Shown: piece after piece, positions 45,218-56,055 of the stretch
Layout of the letters: each line of letters starts with the position of its first letter
How positions within the stretch are numbered: the first letter of the stretch is position 1
Source of the DNA: Anaeramoeba flamelloides
Taxonomy: Eukaryota; Metamonada; Anaeramoebidae
Direction of reading: 5' to 3'
Assembly: GCA_027625915.1 (NCBI GenBank)
Contig: JANTQA010000070.1
Location: forward strand, 11,847,001 to 11,911,000
Length of the DNA: 64,000 bases
Program-made: the position numbers and the translations under genes
The notes under the pieces: model-generated
Told to the model about the DNA's origin: nothing
Seen by the model: only the letters and a program-made list of their open reading frames with translations
Database searches by the model: none

Positions 45218-46186
45218 CTCAATTTTTTTTATTTTTTGTTGATATTATTTATTATTTGTAAACATATTAAAAAAATCATCATAATCTACAAATCACTAAA
45301 AACAAAACAAAAAAATATTGTAAAAAATTGAATCAAAACTTTTGTTTTTAATTAACGCTCGAAAAAATTAACTTAAAGATTGAATAAAAAATATAAAATC
45401 ATTAAAAATGTTGTAATTGGTGGTTGATTATTTAGAATTTCTTGACAAGATAGAAAATTAAATCTTAATTGTTTGAACTGACAAAGAAATTTTCAGAAAT
45501 AAATGTTACATTTGTGAAAACCATTATTATTAGTGATAGAATTAGAACAGAATAATATTCAGCCGAACTTGCAGTTAGCTCATTTTATTACTCAAAAAAT
45601 ATTTTAATGAATTTTCCATATATTTATTTTCAAAGTCATAAAAAACGAGGGTTCATAAATTTTTGAAAATTATGATTTTTTTTCCTTTAAATTATAGAGT
45701 AATATCAATTAATAACACTTTGTCAAGATTTTTTCTCTAACTTATTTATAAAGGAATAGAAAAAAATCTTGGGGTTTAGTATCAGATTCTCAATTTAATT
45801 CGTTTCAAAAAAAAAAAATTGAATAAAATAATAGCCATTCTTAATTTGTTATTAAAAGAAAAACTCAAAAAAATTATAAATGATTATGAAAAAAATTTTG
45901 TTAACAATTGATATTTAACAAATGCTTTGATACAATTAGTCATATATTAGTTCATTATAATCTCAATAAATATATTAAAAAAGAAAAAAATCAAAATTTG
46001 GATAAAAGGATATTATAAAAAAGAAGGAATAGAAGTTTATCAAAGAGATATTCTTTCTCATTTAATGGTTGGATTTATCATCCATTTCTTAATTGAAAAT
46101 ACGAAAAAAACAAAATACTATTAATGTAAAAAAAGTTTCAAGATTCCTCAATTTCAAAAAATTTAAAATAAATTAAAATAATCCAT
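45218..46186. other. Spacer upstream of the phosphatase gene
   Basis: No coding exon recognised. AT-rich; it should hold the phosphatase promoter or missing 5' exons. Confidence 0.4.
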
Positions 46187-46612
46187 TTTCTGATTTTATA
46201 TTTTCAAATGATTAAATTTCTTCAATGTTAAATAAATTGTTTTCTTGTAGCATAATCAATTTTATTCGATTTAATCTAATATTTAGTTAGAATGGTAACC
46301 TCTCTATATTTGACAAAGTTCAGATTTTGTAACATTCTTGAGATGAAAATAACTTACATTGAGAACTGAAAAAAAAAAAATCCAAATCTCCGAGATCTCA
46401 AAAAGCGCCAAAGATGGACACTTCGAAATTCACACAGTCAAATTCAAAATGATAATTCATAACAATTTAAATTGGAAATCAAGTGTAGATTTTTGACTCT
46501 TTTTCCTAAAAATTTCCTCATTTTTGGTTGTTGATTTTTTGAGATCGATCACACTTCACATAGGTTGGTTAGTTTCTGATTGTTGTTAAGCACTCATTAA
46601 AATTACAAAATT
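46187..46612 (+). repeat. Dispersed repeat family D, copy 2
   Basis: Partner of 31338-31770, same orientation, with all major blocks in the same order, ending CTCATTAAAATTACAAAA. It lies about 100 bp downstream of the Q/N-rich gene's stop. Confidence 0.62.
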
Positions 46613-46718
46613 TTTTTAATCCGTTTCAAAATATTTTTTTTCGCCCTAATGACTCGACTCTAAAAAGAATTTTAATGAAAATTAGATCCTGTTTCTCATT
46701 CGTTCGGTTATTGGCCTT

Positions 46719-46735
46719 TCATTTGATCAAACTAT
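46719..46735 (-). CDS. Q/N-rich repeat protein, exon 2 (terminal micro-exon)
   Basis: 17-base final exon completing Asp and adding SLIK before a TGA stop. It follows TTTTTTCAG. With it the protein ends LDYFDSLIK instead of reading on into intron-derived Phe codons. Confidence 0.68.
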
Positions 46736-46778
46736 CTGAAAAAAAAAAAAAAAAAAGGAAGAATTGAAAAAATCATAC
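46736..46778 (-). other. 43-bp intron
   Basis: Donor GTATGA, an almost pure T tract and acceptor TTTCAG on the minus strand, phase 1. It is the shortest intron supported in this window. Confidence 0.72.
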
Positions 46779-47238
46779 CAAAATAGTCCAGTTGAACAAT
46801 TTCAAAAGGATTAGTTTCTGGGCTGGCAAGTGTTTTTAAAAATAAAAGTTTTTCCATCTTTTGGTTGTTGAGGTTGTATTGATTCAAATTTCCCAAAGAC
46901 GTAATTTGCTTAATAATATTTTCAAGAGAACCACTGCCAGTTTCTGAAGAAATTGACTTTCTTACTTTATTGTTTTGTTTTTTAGTTTTGTTTTGTTGTT
47001 GTTTAGGTTTGTTAAATTGTTGTTTTCGTTGGTTTTGCGGGTTAATTTGGTTTACGCCTTGAAAACGATTATTATTTTGTGTGGTTTTTTGTGATTTGTT
47101 GGTTTGTTGTGTTTTGTTTGTTTGAGTTCTTTGGTTTGGTTGGTATCGAGAATTCGGCTTGTTAAATTGCTGATTTCTTTGGTTTTGCTGATTACTTTGG
47201 TTTACACCTTGAAATCGGTTATTGTTTTGTTTGGTTTT

Positions 47239-47269
<31 letters not shown>

Positions 47270-47541
47270 GGTTTTTGAAATTGTTTTTTTTGATTGTTTT
47301 TCGGATTAGTTTGGTTTAGGCCTTTAAAACGATTATTGTTTTGTGCATAATTCGATCTTTTTGGTTGGCTTTGAGATTTGTTTGTTGAAACACGATTTTC
47401 TGACGATCTGTTTTGATTATTCCCAGATTGTGTTTGTTGTGAGGTATGATTATATCTTGGAGACGTGCTTACTTTTTTCGTTTGTGTTTTTGTTTGTGAA
47501 TTTTTTTTTTCATACATGTTTAAGAGCCTATTTACACTCAT
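46779..47541 (-). CDS. Q/N-rich tandem-repeat protein
   Basis: The ATG at 47541 begins MSVNRLLNMYEKKNS. The middle holds three copies of a unit starting NNNRFxG(V/L)NQ and running on to QF(N/Q)KP (starts near residues 68, 106 and 158), separated by Gln, Lys and Ser/Thr-rich linkers, including a run of nine Gln. The protein is very basic and polar, about 259 residues with the final micro-exon. Only the last 55 residues (SLENIIKQITSLGNLNQYNL, MEKLLFLKTLASPETNPFEI) look ordered and helical. Composition suggests a disordered, possibly RNA-associated or condensate-forming protein, but that is inference from composition only. I do not recognise the family. Confidence 0.72.
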
Positions 47542-48130
47542 CTTGGTAGAATTTGAAATTTCAATTCAAAAATTAAAATCAATTTTAAAAATTTGGAAAA
47601 ATAAAAAATGGGATCGAATTATTTTGTAGGTATCAATCATGAAGGTTTTTGACTCTTTTCATCGTATTTTTTAATATACTAGATCTTTTTTTCTTTTACT
47701 TGAGAATTCTGCGTGTTCATCTTAATCTCAAAAAAGTGAAAATTTAGGAAATTACTATTTGTTGCAAAATAAATGAAACAAAATTTTCATTCAACTTTCC
47801 AAAAAAAGATTTTGAAGTAGATGTTACATTTTGAATTTTTATTCATAAAACAAGTTAAAATTATTAATTTCCTCTTTTAAAATTGCAGACTTTTGCTGGT
47901 TATTTATTTTATGCTTGGGATGTGATTTTTTGGAAAGCTGGATGAAAATTTTGATCTTTTTATTTGACAATTAAAAGTAGTTTCAAGTCACCAAGCTATC
48001 TTAAGACTTTTGATCTAATCTCATTTAAATTTTGAAGGAAGGTGAGAAGGAAGACACTTCAATTAAGAACAAAAATTCATTGTTATTTGTCTTTTTCAAT
48101 AAGAATGGGAAAATTCAGAAAAAATTTTTA
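47542..48130. other. Spacer
   Basis: No gene recognised; it should contain the promoter of the minus-strand Q/N-rich gene. Confidence 0.4.
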
Positions 48131-48437
48131 CTGTCCTGTGTCATTTTAAGGCACAGGAAAAATCAACATAGAAGGCACAAAATTTTGTTCACTTTAAGGC
48201 ACAAATTTTTGATTTAAGGCACTTTCCCAATTTCAAGATATAATTTCACCGAATAATTACAGAGTTAGTTTGAGTGTTTTCTTCAATATATATATAGAAT
48301 ATTACCTTATGAGTAATCTTGGAAATTTACACAGAAAAATTGTGCCTTAATTTGACCACTTTGATTTTGTGCCTTAATGGGATTTTTTTGTGCCTTATTT
48401 CTTGATTTTTTCTGTGCCTTAAAAAGACACAGGACTG
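48131..48437. mobile_element. 307-bp Tc1/mariner-like MITE with TTAAGGCACA sub-repeats
   Basis: Ends are CTGTCCTGTGTC on the left and its near-inverse GACACAGGACTG on the right (one mismatch near the tip), each followed inward by TTTTAAGGCACAG. The motif AAGGCACA recurs about three times in each subterminal region, inverted between halves. The element is bounded by TA on both sides (48129-48130 and 48438-48439), the target duplication used by Tc1/mariner transposons. It has no coding capacity. Confidence 0.8.
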
Positions 48438-48439
48438 TA

Positions 48440-49096
48440 GAGAGATAAACTCGATCATACTGATTTAGTAAGTTGTGATAATGAAATCGAAAAATAATTC
48501 CAATTTTAGAGTAGAAAAATGAAGAACATTACAAACACTCTCAACAAACAAATCTAATTAAAAATGTCTTGGCTCTAAGTTTTGCCATTGAGTTTATGAA
48601 TTATATCGTACTTCAAAATAAATCAGAAATTGTATAAATTACAAAGGAATTGTGGTTTTTTCTTAGTTTTTTATATATTTTGTTACTATGAGTTTTTTCG
48701 AGGATTGAACAAACACAAATACTTTCCGGTAAAATATTTATACTCTTTAATTTTTGAACTGAATCTATCTAACCAAATACTCAAACTATTTGATGCATTT
48801 TTGTACCTGATAATTCTTTTGTTTGTTTTGTTTCTCTAATAATATCAATTGATTGCTTCAAGACGAATTGGGTTTGGTTCTGTGAGTGGGGGGGGGGGGA
48901 TTGTGAACAATTTTACTTCAAAGAATACATGTAAAATTAAAATAACAAATAAAGAGTAAATAATTATTTCAAAAAAAGTATTTTTATTTTAATTTAGGGA
49001 GTATTTGTTAATATCACTTATTTAACCTTAGTTTTTATTTAATTTTTGAAATCAAACCGAAAATTTTTTTCTATATTCTTTTAATTTCTAAAATTC
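48440..49096. other. Spacer between two miniature elements
   Basis: No supported gene. A Tyr/Phe/Leu-rich plus-strand frame near 48630-48839 lacks an ATG. A run of about 10 G lies near 48890. Confidence 0.4.
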
Positions 49097-49466
49097 AAAA
49101 AAAATTATGTTAGCTTTTCCAGAATTAAAAAAGAATAGAGTAAAATTATTGATTAATCGCTATTCTTTTGAATTCTGGAAAAGTGCCTCTAGGTTTTCTG
49201 ACTTTTTGAAAAGTTTTCTGTTTGTTTTGGAAAATCAATAGATTTTATAAATAAAACAGAAAATCTCAAGAAAACCTAGACAATCTAGGGAACTTGACAA
49301 ATAAACAGAAAACTCAAAAAAACTGAACGAAAATCTATTGATTTTTCAAATAAACAGAAAACTCAAGAAAAGCTAACTGCGCTTTTTTTTAATTTGAGAA
49401 TGGAGAAAAATCAAATTTTTTACTCTATTCTTTTTTAATTCTGGTAAAGCTAACATAATTTTTTTT
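49097..49466. mobile_element. 370-bp inverted-repeat element (family F, copy 1)
   Basis: Left arm 49097-49145 (AATTATGTTAGCTTTTCCAG onward) and right arm 49417-49466 are reverse complements with one mismatch over about 48 bases. The inner part contains further nested inverted pieces such as AATCAATAGATTTTAT and its inverse. Sequence similarity to 61938-62212 (TTAGCTTTTCCA, AAAATCAATAGATTTTA) places both in one family. Non-coding MITE. Confidence 0.8.
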
Positions 49467-50411
49467 AATTTACGAAATAAAAAGCAAATGTAAAGATTTG
49501 AGTAAATTCTTATAAATTGAAAAAAAAAAAAACAGTAGTCAGAGGAAATTAATGTCCTCCCTTCAAAAAAAAAAAAACAATAAATAAAATATTTGTTCAT
49601 ATTATAAAGTCATTAACTCATAACAATGAACCAAGATAATGTTTTTATTTTTCCAAATATTTTAATAAAAAACAAAAATATCATTAATTCTGTGATGAAA
49701 ATTTTGTATTTTCACTCAAAGGTTTTTTATTTTGTTATTTTTTTTAAGAAAACCAAATTTATCGATAATACGAAACTTGATTAAAAAGTGAATTTTTTCA
49801 TTTCATTTTTTATTGGAAGTAATATCATTGTTCTGATTTGATCAATATATTTCTTAGAGGTTATATAGTTGACAAGTAGTGCGATTTTTTTAAATTTGTG
49901 GAAAAAGAAATATTTTCTAAAAGACGCCAATCCTGTATGAAATGACATACCATGATTTGATAATATTAATATTGATTTTAAAAACAGTGATCAGGATTGA
50001 AAAGGATATTGTCAAATCCTCTATTTTATTCTTCTTTTTCTTGTTAATAATTTTGATTATTATTAGTATTCAAATATTATTAAAAAAAAAAATTGAAAAA
50101 TTAAATAAGAGAAAGTTAACAATAATAAAAAAACAATTATTAAAATTTAAAAATTATTTTTTTGGATTTGAGGTTTTTTAAATAATATCAATTAAATTAA
50201 AAAATTTCTAAAATATTTAAAAAAAGTGTAAACAAAACAACAACAAGAAAAAAAATGTAAACAAAAGAAGAAGAAGAAATAAAAAGAAGAAATAAATTAT
50301 CTAGAGAAACAAGAAACTCGCGTGTATAAAGAAAAAGAGAGAGAGGGGGGGGATGTAATATAAAAGTAAATACTAATATTTTTTTAAAAAAACGGTAATA
50401 GTCCAAAAAGA
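49467..50411. other. Spacer; weak 79-codon plus-strand frame
   Basis: An ATG frame at 49942-50181 would encode a 79-residue protein with two hydrophobic stretches (LIILILILKTVI and ILFFFFLLIILIIISIQILL) and a basic tail. It could be a small membrane protein, but the AT-rich codons and lack of homology make it uncertain. Nothing else is seen. The 3' end of the next gene (minus strand) abuts here. Confidence 0.25.
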
Positions 50412-52421
50412 TTATTTTTTTAACCATTCTAGACTAATTTTAAAGTTTGTTTCATCGCGCTTATTGGGAATTTGTTGTTTTTTTAATGGCTGTTCTACAT
50501 TCACAGTGTGAGACAAATTATATATTTTAGGGTTTGTTATAATATTTTTAAATGGGAAAAAGTCAAAAATATTGTTTATATTAAATTTCATTTGGTTTAA
50601 ATAATCCTTTGAGATAATTTCCCAATAATTACCGTTATTAACGCCATATTTGGAGATTAATTCTTTTATTAGATTGGCCTTTTTACCTCTATTATTTGAA
50701 TAAAGGTTTAAAGGGTTATCGTCATAACGTAAATTGATTAATAAGCTATAATTTTGTGTTACGCCATCTTTTCTAATTAATTCCGAAGCTAGTAATAGAC
50801 AAGACAAAATAAATTTAGATTTGCCCAAATAAAATAGATGTTGATCGAAAAATGATTTTTTTTGCTCGTAGGCTACAAATCGGTCCAAACGGTCGATGAA
50901 ACGCTTTTCAAACCAATACATTAATACTTTTTCTGTGAAAATTTGTTTATAAATATTTTCTAGTCTATCTTTTAATTTTTCAGAATTATTCCCAATGGTT
51001 TTTTCTTTTTCTTTTTCTTGTTTTTCTATTTCTTTTTCTTCTTTTTTTTTTTCTCCTTCTTCTTCTTTTAAAATTGTTTGTTCTTGTTGTTGTTGCTGTT
51101 GTTGTTTGTTGTTGTTTAAATGAACGATATCTTTTAAAATTTCCCAAAATTGATTGCATAGGAAATACGAATTATCAAGGTGTACTAGTGACAAAACACC
51201 AACTAATATTTCTAAGACAAATTCTGTTAAAGTTCTTCTGGAATTTGATAATAGATATTTTAATTGGGATTTAATAATAGACAGCTCTTTTTCAGAAGCA
51301 CCTAAAACTTCCCCAATTTTAATTGCAAATTGGTTAGTATACGGAGTTAACACCTTTTGGGAGGCGCCTCCCGAAATTACCCACAATTGTCCTGTCAATA
51401 ATTTGAAAAGATCTTTTCCATTTTCAACGATAGAAGAATTGATTTTATTCTTTTTGACCTGTGTTTTTTCCTTGACTTTGTTATTTATTTGTTGGTTCCC
51501 TTCAATTCTTCTTTTTCTTAAGAACGGAGAAGTGCTCTGGAATTTTTGTTCGATCGATCTTGAACGAACCAATCTTCTTTCTTTTGTTTTTGTTTTTTGT
51601 TTTTTTATTGTTTTTGTTTTTGTTTTTGTTTGTGGGCTTGTCTTAGGAACAAAATTTGCCCCGATATTTTGTTTTTGTTCTAAATTCAAATTTTTCAATA
51701 GTTTTTGATTTTCGTTTTGTTTATTCTCTTTTTGGAGTTTTGTTTGAACACCCTGTTCAAGAACTTGTTGGTTTTCTTGATTATTTCTGATTTTGTTTCT
51801 TGGAGTCTCAAAGTAATTTTGTTTGGGATTTTGTCTTTGATTGTTTAAATTTATCGTTGAAAATAATTTTGTTTGTTGAGCGATTGTGGTCTCACCTTTG
51901 AGATTGTTTTGTTGCTGTTGTTGAAACATTTGGTTTGTGAAAGTCTGCTGGTTAATATGTCCATTAGAGATGGGAATATTTGAGTGATAAAAATTTGGTG
52001 GAATCCATTTTGGCCTTGTAAACGATTGCGGATTCATAGGCTGGCGTATTTGGTTCTGTTGCTTTAATTGAGTTAAAAAGGATCCAACCCTTAGCTTTTC
52101 GGTGTCAAAGAAAGGCACACCCACCTGCTGGTTGAAATAGTTGTTTGTTGTCCCAGAGTCAAGGGAAGTTGCACGGCACAATTGCCCATGTCTTCGGAAA
52201 GGTAAATTGCTATTCCTATTGGAAGCGATGTTTGCAGTTTGGATTCTTTCTTGCCCCTTTGGTAAATTGAGTTGTGAAATTTGCGAACTGCGATTTAGAA
52301 TTCGTAGGAAGCTTGGTTTTGTGTAGTTGAGATTTTGGTTTTGTTTGATCCCTTTTTGATTTTGAACTTTACTGAAATCAGAAAATTGTGGAACAAAATC
52401 CTTATTTTGGCTCGAATCCAT
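50412..52421 (-). CDS. Unrecognised basic, Gln-rich protein
   Basis: About 669 codons. I start at the ATG at 52419-52421 (MDSSQNKDFVPQFSDF), because a clean acceptor (TTTTATTTTAG) lies just 5' of it and upstream Phe-rich reading looks like intron; a 5'-UTR intron is likely. Residues 1-320 are polar, Gln/Asn/Lys/Arg-rich and probably disordered. Residues 340-450 form a helical region with LFKLLTGQLWVISGGASQKV and FVLEILVGVLSLVHLDN. A Gln run and a Glu/Lys coiled segment follow. A second helical domain has VLMYWFEKRFIDRLDRFVAY and KSKFILSCLLLASELIRKDG. No known domain or catalytic motif was recognised. The ordered blocks show it is a real gene. Confidence 0.75.
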   Translation of the reverse strand: MDSSQNKDFVPQFSDFSKVQNQKGIKQNQNLNYTKPSFLRILNRSSQISQLNLPKGQERIQTANIASNRNSNLPFRRHGQLCRATSLDSGTTNNYFNQQVGVPFFDTEKLRVGSFLTQLKQQNQIRQPMNPQSFTRPKWIPPNFYHSNIPISNGHINQQTFTNQMFQQQQQNNLKGETTIAQQTKLFSTINLNNQRQNPKQNYFETPRNKIRNNQENQQVLEQGVQTKLQKENKQNENQKLLKNLNLEQKQNIGANFVPKTSPQTKTKTKTIKKQKTKTKERRLVRSRSIEQKFQSTSPFLRKRRIEGNQQINNKVKEKTQVKKNKINSSIVENGKDLFKLLTGQLWVISGGASQKVLTPYTNQFAIKIGEVLGASEKELSIIKSQLKYLLSNSRRTLTEFVLEILVGVLSLVHLDNSYFLCNQFWEILKDIVHLNNNKQQQQQQQEQTILKEEEGEKKKEEKEIEKQEKEKEKTIGNNSEKLKDRLENIYKQIFTEKVLMYWFEKRFIDRLDRFVAYEQKKSFFDQHLFYLGKSKFILSCLLLASELIRKDGVTQNYSLLINLRYDDNPLNLYSNNRGKKANLIKELISKYGVNNGNYWEIISKDYLNQMKFNINNIFDFFPFKNIITNPKIYNLSHTVNVEQPLKKQQIPNKRDETNFKISLEWLKK

Positions 52422-55093
52422 AAACCTAAAATAAAAAAGAAGAAAAAACAAATAATTCTTTTGTGGATGTTAAAGGATAAAAAAATAAATCTTTATTTTA
52501 AAAGTTTATCAGGTTGGTTTTATTGACTTTGCAACTATATTTGATTTTGTTGATATGATTCTTTGAGATTTCTTGGATCTGTTTTCTTGAAATGTTCCTT
52601 TGTCTAAAATAGGCCCAAAGATTAAATCTCTGTTAAAAATAAAAAAAGTGTTAATTATTTTGTCTTATACCAATAAAATATATTTCGGTATTCAATAATA
52701 TACATAAGAAAAACACAATTTTGAGAGTAAACCCCTGACATTTTCTGTAAAATTTAAATTAGGAATATAATTTATTGAAAATTTTTCAAAATTTTCTCAG
52801 TTTTTTTCTCAATTTTTTAATGATTTGTAATAAAAATTTTATCAACAACACTACAAGGAAAATTTTTTCAAAAAAAAATCTCTAAATTTTGTATTTTTGA
52901 AATACACTCATATAATAAACATTATTATACATAACAATTTTGAATGAGATTTACAACTTTCATAGATATTAATAGGAATTGAAAAAAAAATGAAATTTTT
53001 CAGTAATATTTTTTTCATTTTTAATTGTAAAATTTTTGAATTTTTTAATTGACTTAGTAAAGAGATAATTTTCAAGTATTTTTTTTAATAGTCTAAAAAG
53101 GAAACATATTTTTTCAATTTGAAAATAACACAAAATATTTCAATCAAAAGATATTGCTAAATTAAATTGAAAATCTGATTTTTTATCTGTTTTTGGAATA
53201 TTTTTTATCATTTTATTTTTTTCCATGTTTGAGTTTTTATATACGTTCCCTGATTATTTTCTGCAAATTGCTTTAACATTTATTCTTTTTCCAATCTTAA
53301 TGTTCAATCAAAAATTCATTCATTTCAACTTTTTCCAATAAAAAAATACCCCGAAAATAGGTGTTTTTTTCAAAAGTCGGTATTTTTGAAAAGGGGGATA
53401 TTCAGATTTTCAAGAGTTTAAAAACTATACATTTTTTAATACATAAAATTATGATAACTTTGAAAAAATAATTTATAAATGACGTATAACTGAAATCCAA
53501 TGTATAGTTTAGGCTAACTTTAATTTTCAGTGTTTAAATTTTCCTTGTAGTGAATTAAACTCTATTTTTGGAGATAAATTTTCCCATTTGACCCTTTTTG
53601 TTTGTAAATTTCTTTTGTAAATAATAGAACTTTAACAAATCAATTACAGATATGTTTAGTGTTTTTTGTCAGTTTTTTAATTATTTAATGTCGAAAAGCG
53701 TTCTTGAAAAAAGAAGAATATCTTTTGATTTGAAAAACATGTTTAAAAAGTTTGAATGGGTTATTGAACCAAAAATAAGAAAATAAGGTTTTTTTTTGAA
53801 AAAAAAATCATTCACCCAAGTTGGGTGAATGATTTTTTCAGAAGAATTATTTTCATTTATACATATTAAAAGTTATTTTTCGAAAAGTTTTTATTTTTTT
53901 AGACAATATTATCAACTTTGTTGAATAATTTTTTTATTGTATTTTTTATTTCTTTTGTTTTATATTACTCTAATAAAAATAATGGAAAGATAATTATTGA
54001 AATAATGGTTTTTTGAATGACTTTTTTTTGATATCTTATAACAGTTTATCCTAATATTTTTACCAAGGCGATAAAAAAATTTTTTTCTCTAAAAAATCAA
54101 AATAAATTATTTAAAGATGAAAACAGAAGTTTAGTTATTTTTTAGTTGTTTAATCAAAAATATATGTATCAATAAGTTATCAGGAATAGTAGTATTGATT
54201 AGTGTATAAAGTATTAAATTTTACAAATTAATTTGTTTTTTTTTGTAATAATAACTTGTCTATTTGTTAAACTCGAACAAATAATTGTATTCTAAAGTAA
54301 ACTTAATTTCATAATAAATGTACTAATTTTTTTTTATTTTTTTTTACTTTTTTTTATTTTATTTTTAGAAGATAAACAAATATTTCTGTTATATTAAACT
54401 GAATATTAAAATAGTAATTTTTTTATTATAATTGATAATTTCAATTGATAACAATTCTAATTTTCAAAATTTGATTTTTAATGGGCCAATTATTCAGGAA
54501 ATGGAGTTTATTTTTGATGACTTAGTAACTATATTTTTTAAATTAAACAAATCATAAAAATCAAATAAAACCTATTTTTATAAAGGTAGTTTAATATTAT
54601 TTGACATGAAAATATTTTATTCACTTGAATAAATTTAAAAAGAATTTTTTTTTTCAATTCATTAAAAGAATTCGTTAAGAACATACTCCATTAAAAATCT
54701 AAGTTTGGAAAAGAATATTATTGCCAATCTAGGTTTATATCGATTAAAGATTACATTATTAAAGTTGGGGGTAGATTCTTTATTATTATTATTATTTTAT
54801 TTTAGAACTAGAAATTATTAATTCCTCTTATTTTCCTTTATTTTTTTTTTAATTTACAAGTATTTAATAAAGCAATGATTTTATTTTTTTTTTTTTAATT
54901 TAAAAAAAAAAAAAAAAAAAAACATGGTTTTATTTCCCATAATTTAAAAGAATTGTTATTAATCAAAATTTTTTTCTTTTATTTATTCAAGATAGTACTA
55001 TTATGTTTTTTTTATTTTAATATTAGAAAAAAAATTTCTCATATTTTCAAATTCTTTTATATTAAACAAAGAAACTAATTACCCTAGGTTACT
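52422..55093. other. Gene-poor region upstream of the unknown gene
   Basis: 52.42-52.62 kb probably includes the 5' UTR of the minus-strand gene (more balanced composition near 52540-52620). The rest is AT-rich with degenerate family C pieces (about 52726-52800 and 53556-53640) and a perfect palindrome at 53802-53838. Confidence 0.4.
53802..53838. repeat. Perfect 18-bp-arm palindrome
   Basis: AAAAAATCATTCACCCAA and its exact inverse TTGGGTGAATGATTTTTT, separated by a single G at 53820. As RNA or DNA this can form a tight hairpin or cruciform. It is the most compact perfect palindrome noticed in the window. Confidence 0.85.
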
Positions 55094-55331
55094 CTATGAC
55101 AATTTACAACAATTTAAGAAACTTTCAGAATTAAATATTTTATATTTATTTTTTTTTGAAAACAATTCTAAATAATTTTTATTATTCACAATGTAAAAGA
55201 AGGGTGTTGAATCCTGTTTATTAATAATATTATATTTAAAAATAATATAAAAAAAATTGGAATCCAGAAACCCTAATAATATGATTATTTTCAATTCGTT
55301 GAGTAATTCAAGAAATAAGAATATAAATATC
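55094..55331 (-). CDS. Possible orphan exon, unknown
   Basis: Minus-strand open frame ending TAG at 55094. It is open from a plausible acceptor (GGTAG) at the upstream side and encodes LELLNELKIIILLGFLDSNF, then KQDSTPFFYIVNNKNYLELF and ESFLNCCKLS. Composition is less repetitive than random frames here, but there is no ATG, no recognisable domain and no partner exon. It may be a chance frame or a leftover of a gene. Confidence 0.22.
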
Positions 55332-55649
55332 CAATGCTACCTAAATTTTTAATTTTTTATATATATTTTATATAATTTTGAATTAATTTCAGATATAAAA
55401 CGAGAAAATAGGTTGGAATAAATTTTACGTTTTCTTAAATTTAAAGTAGATGTTGTAACTTTCTATTATGTTATTTTTTTGTAATCTTCTTTTAATTTCA
55501 AAGAAACTAGTAAACTATTTATTTTGGATTATAAACATTAAATTCTGGAAAATAATAGACCAAATTCAAAAGTTTTAAAACCCCAAAATTCAATTTTTTA
55601 AAAAAAAATCTTATTTAATCTGCACAAAAGGAAATATCAAATTAGAACC

Positions 55650-56055
55650 ATTTATTCACTAATTGAAATGTTAAACTTGTTTATAAATTACAATACTCAA
55701 AAAAAAATAAATAAATAATTATCTAAACTAATAAATTATATGTGTTTTAAATATTTTGGAGAGAACAAAACACAATAAAAAATTCATTGATAAATTTGTA
55801 TAACTTCTATTAAGGATAATAATCAATTCAAGGTTAGATACCATTGACTAATTTTATTTGAGTTCTTCTATTTGGAACAACTTGACTTTTACATTATATC
55901 AATCTTTGACAAAATATTCGATCAAATCAAAAAAGTTTTGTAAATCAAAAAAAAAAATGAAAAAAAAAAAAAGAAAAAGTTTAAAAAATTATTTTCATAT
56001 TTTTCAAAGAACAAAATTATTTTCAATCTGAATGAAAGAATATTATTATGATTGT
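55650..56055 (-). repeat. Family A element, copy 6 (inverted)
   Basis: The reverse complement matches copies 3 and 5: TCAAATAAAATTAGTCAATG, GTATCTAACC, and GAGTATTGTAATTTATAA further along. It is diverged, with no clear ends. Confidence 0.5.

Noticed and set aside
51154-51708. 184-codon plus-strand frame
   Set aside because: Antisense to the Gln/Lys-rich and helical region of the minus-strand 50412-52421 gene; no ATG-associated context or homology.
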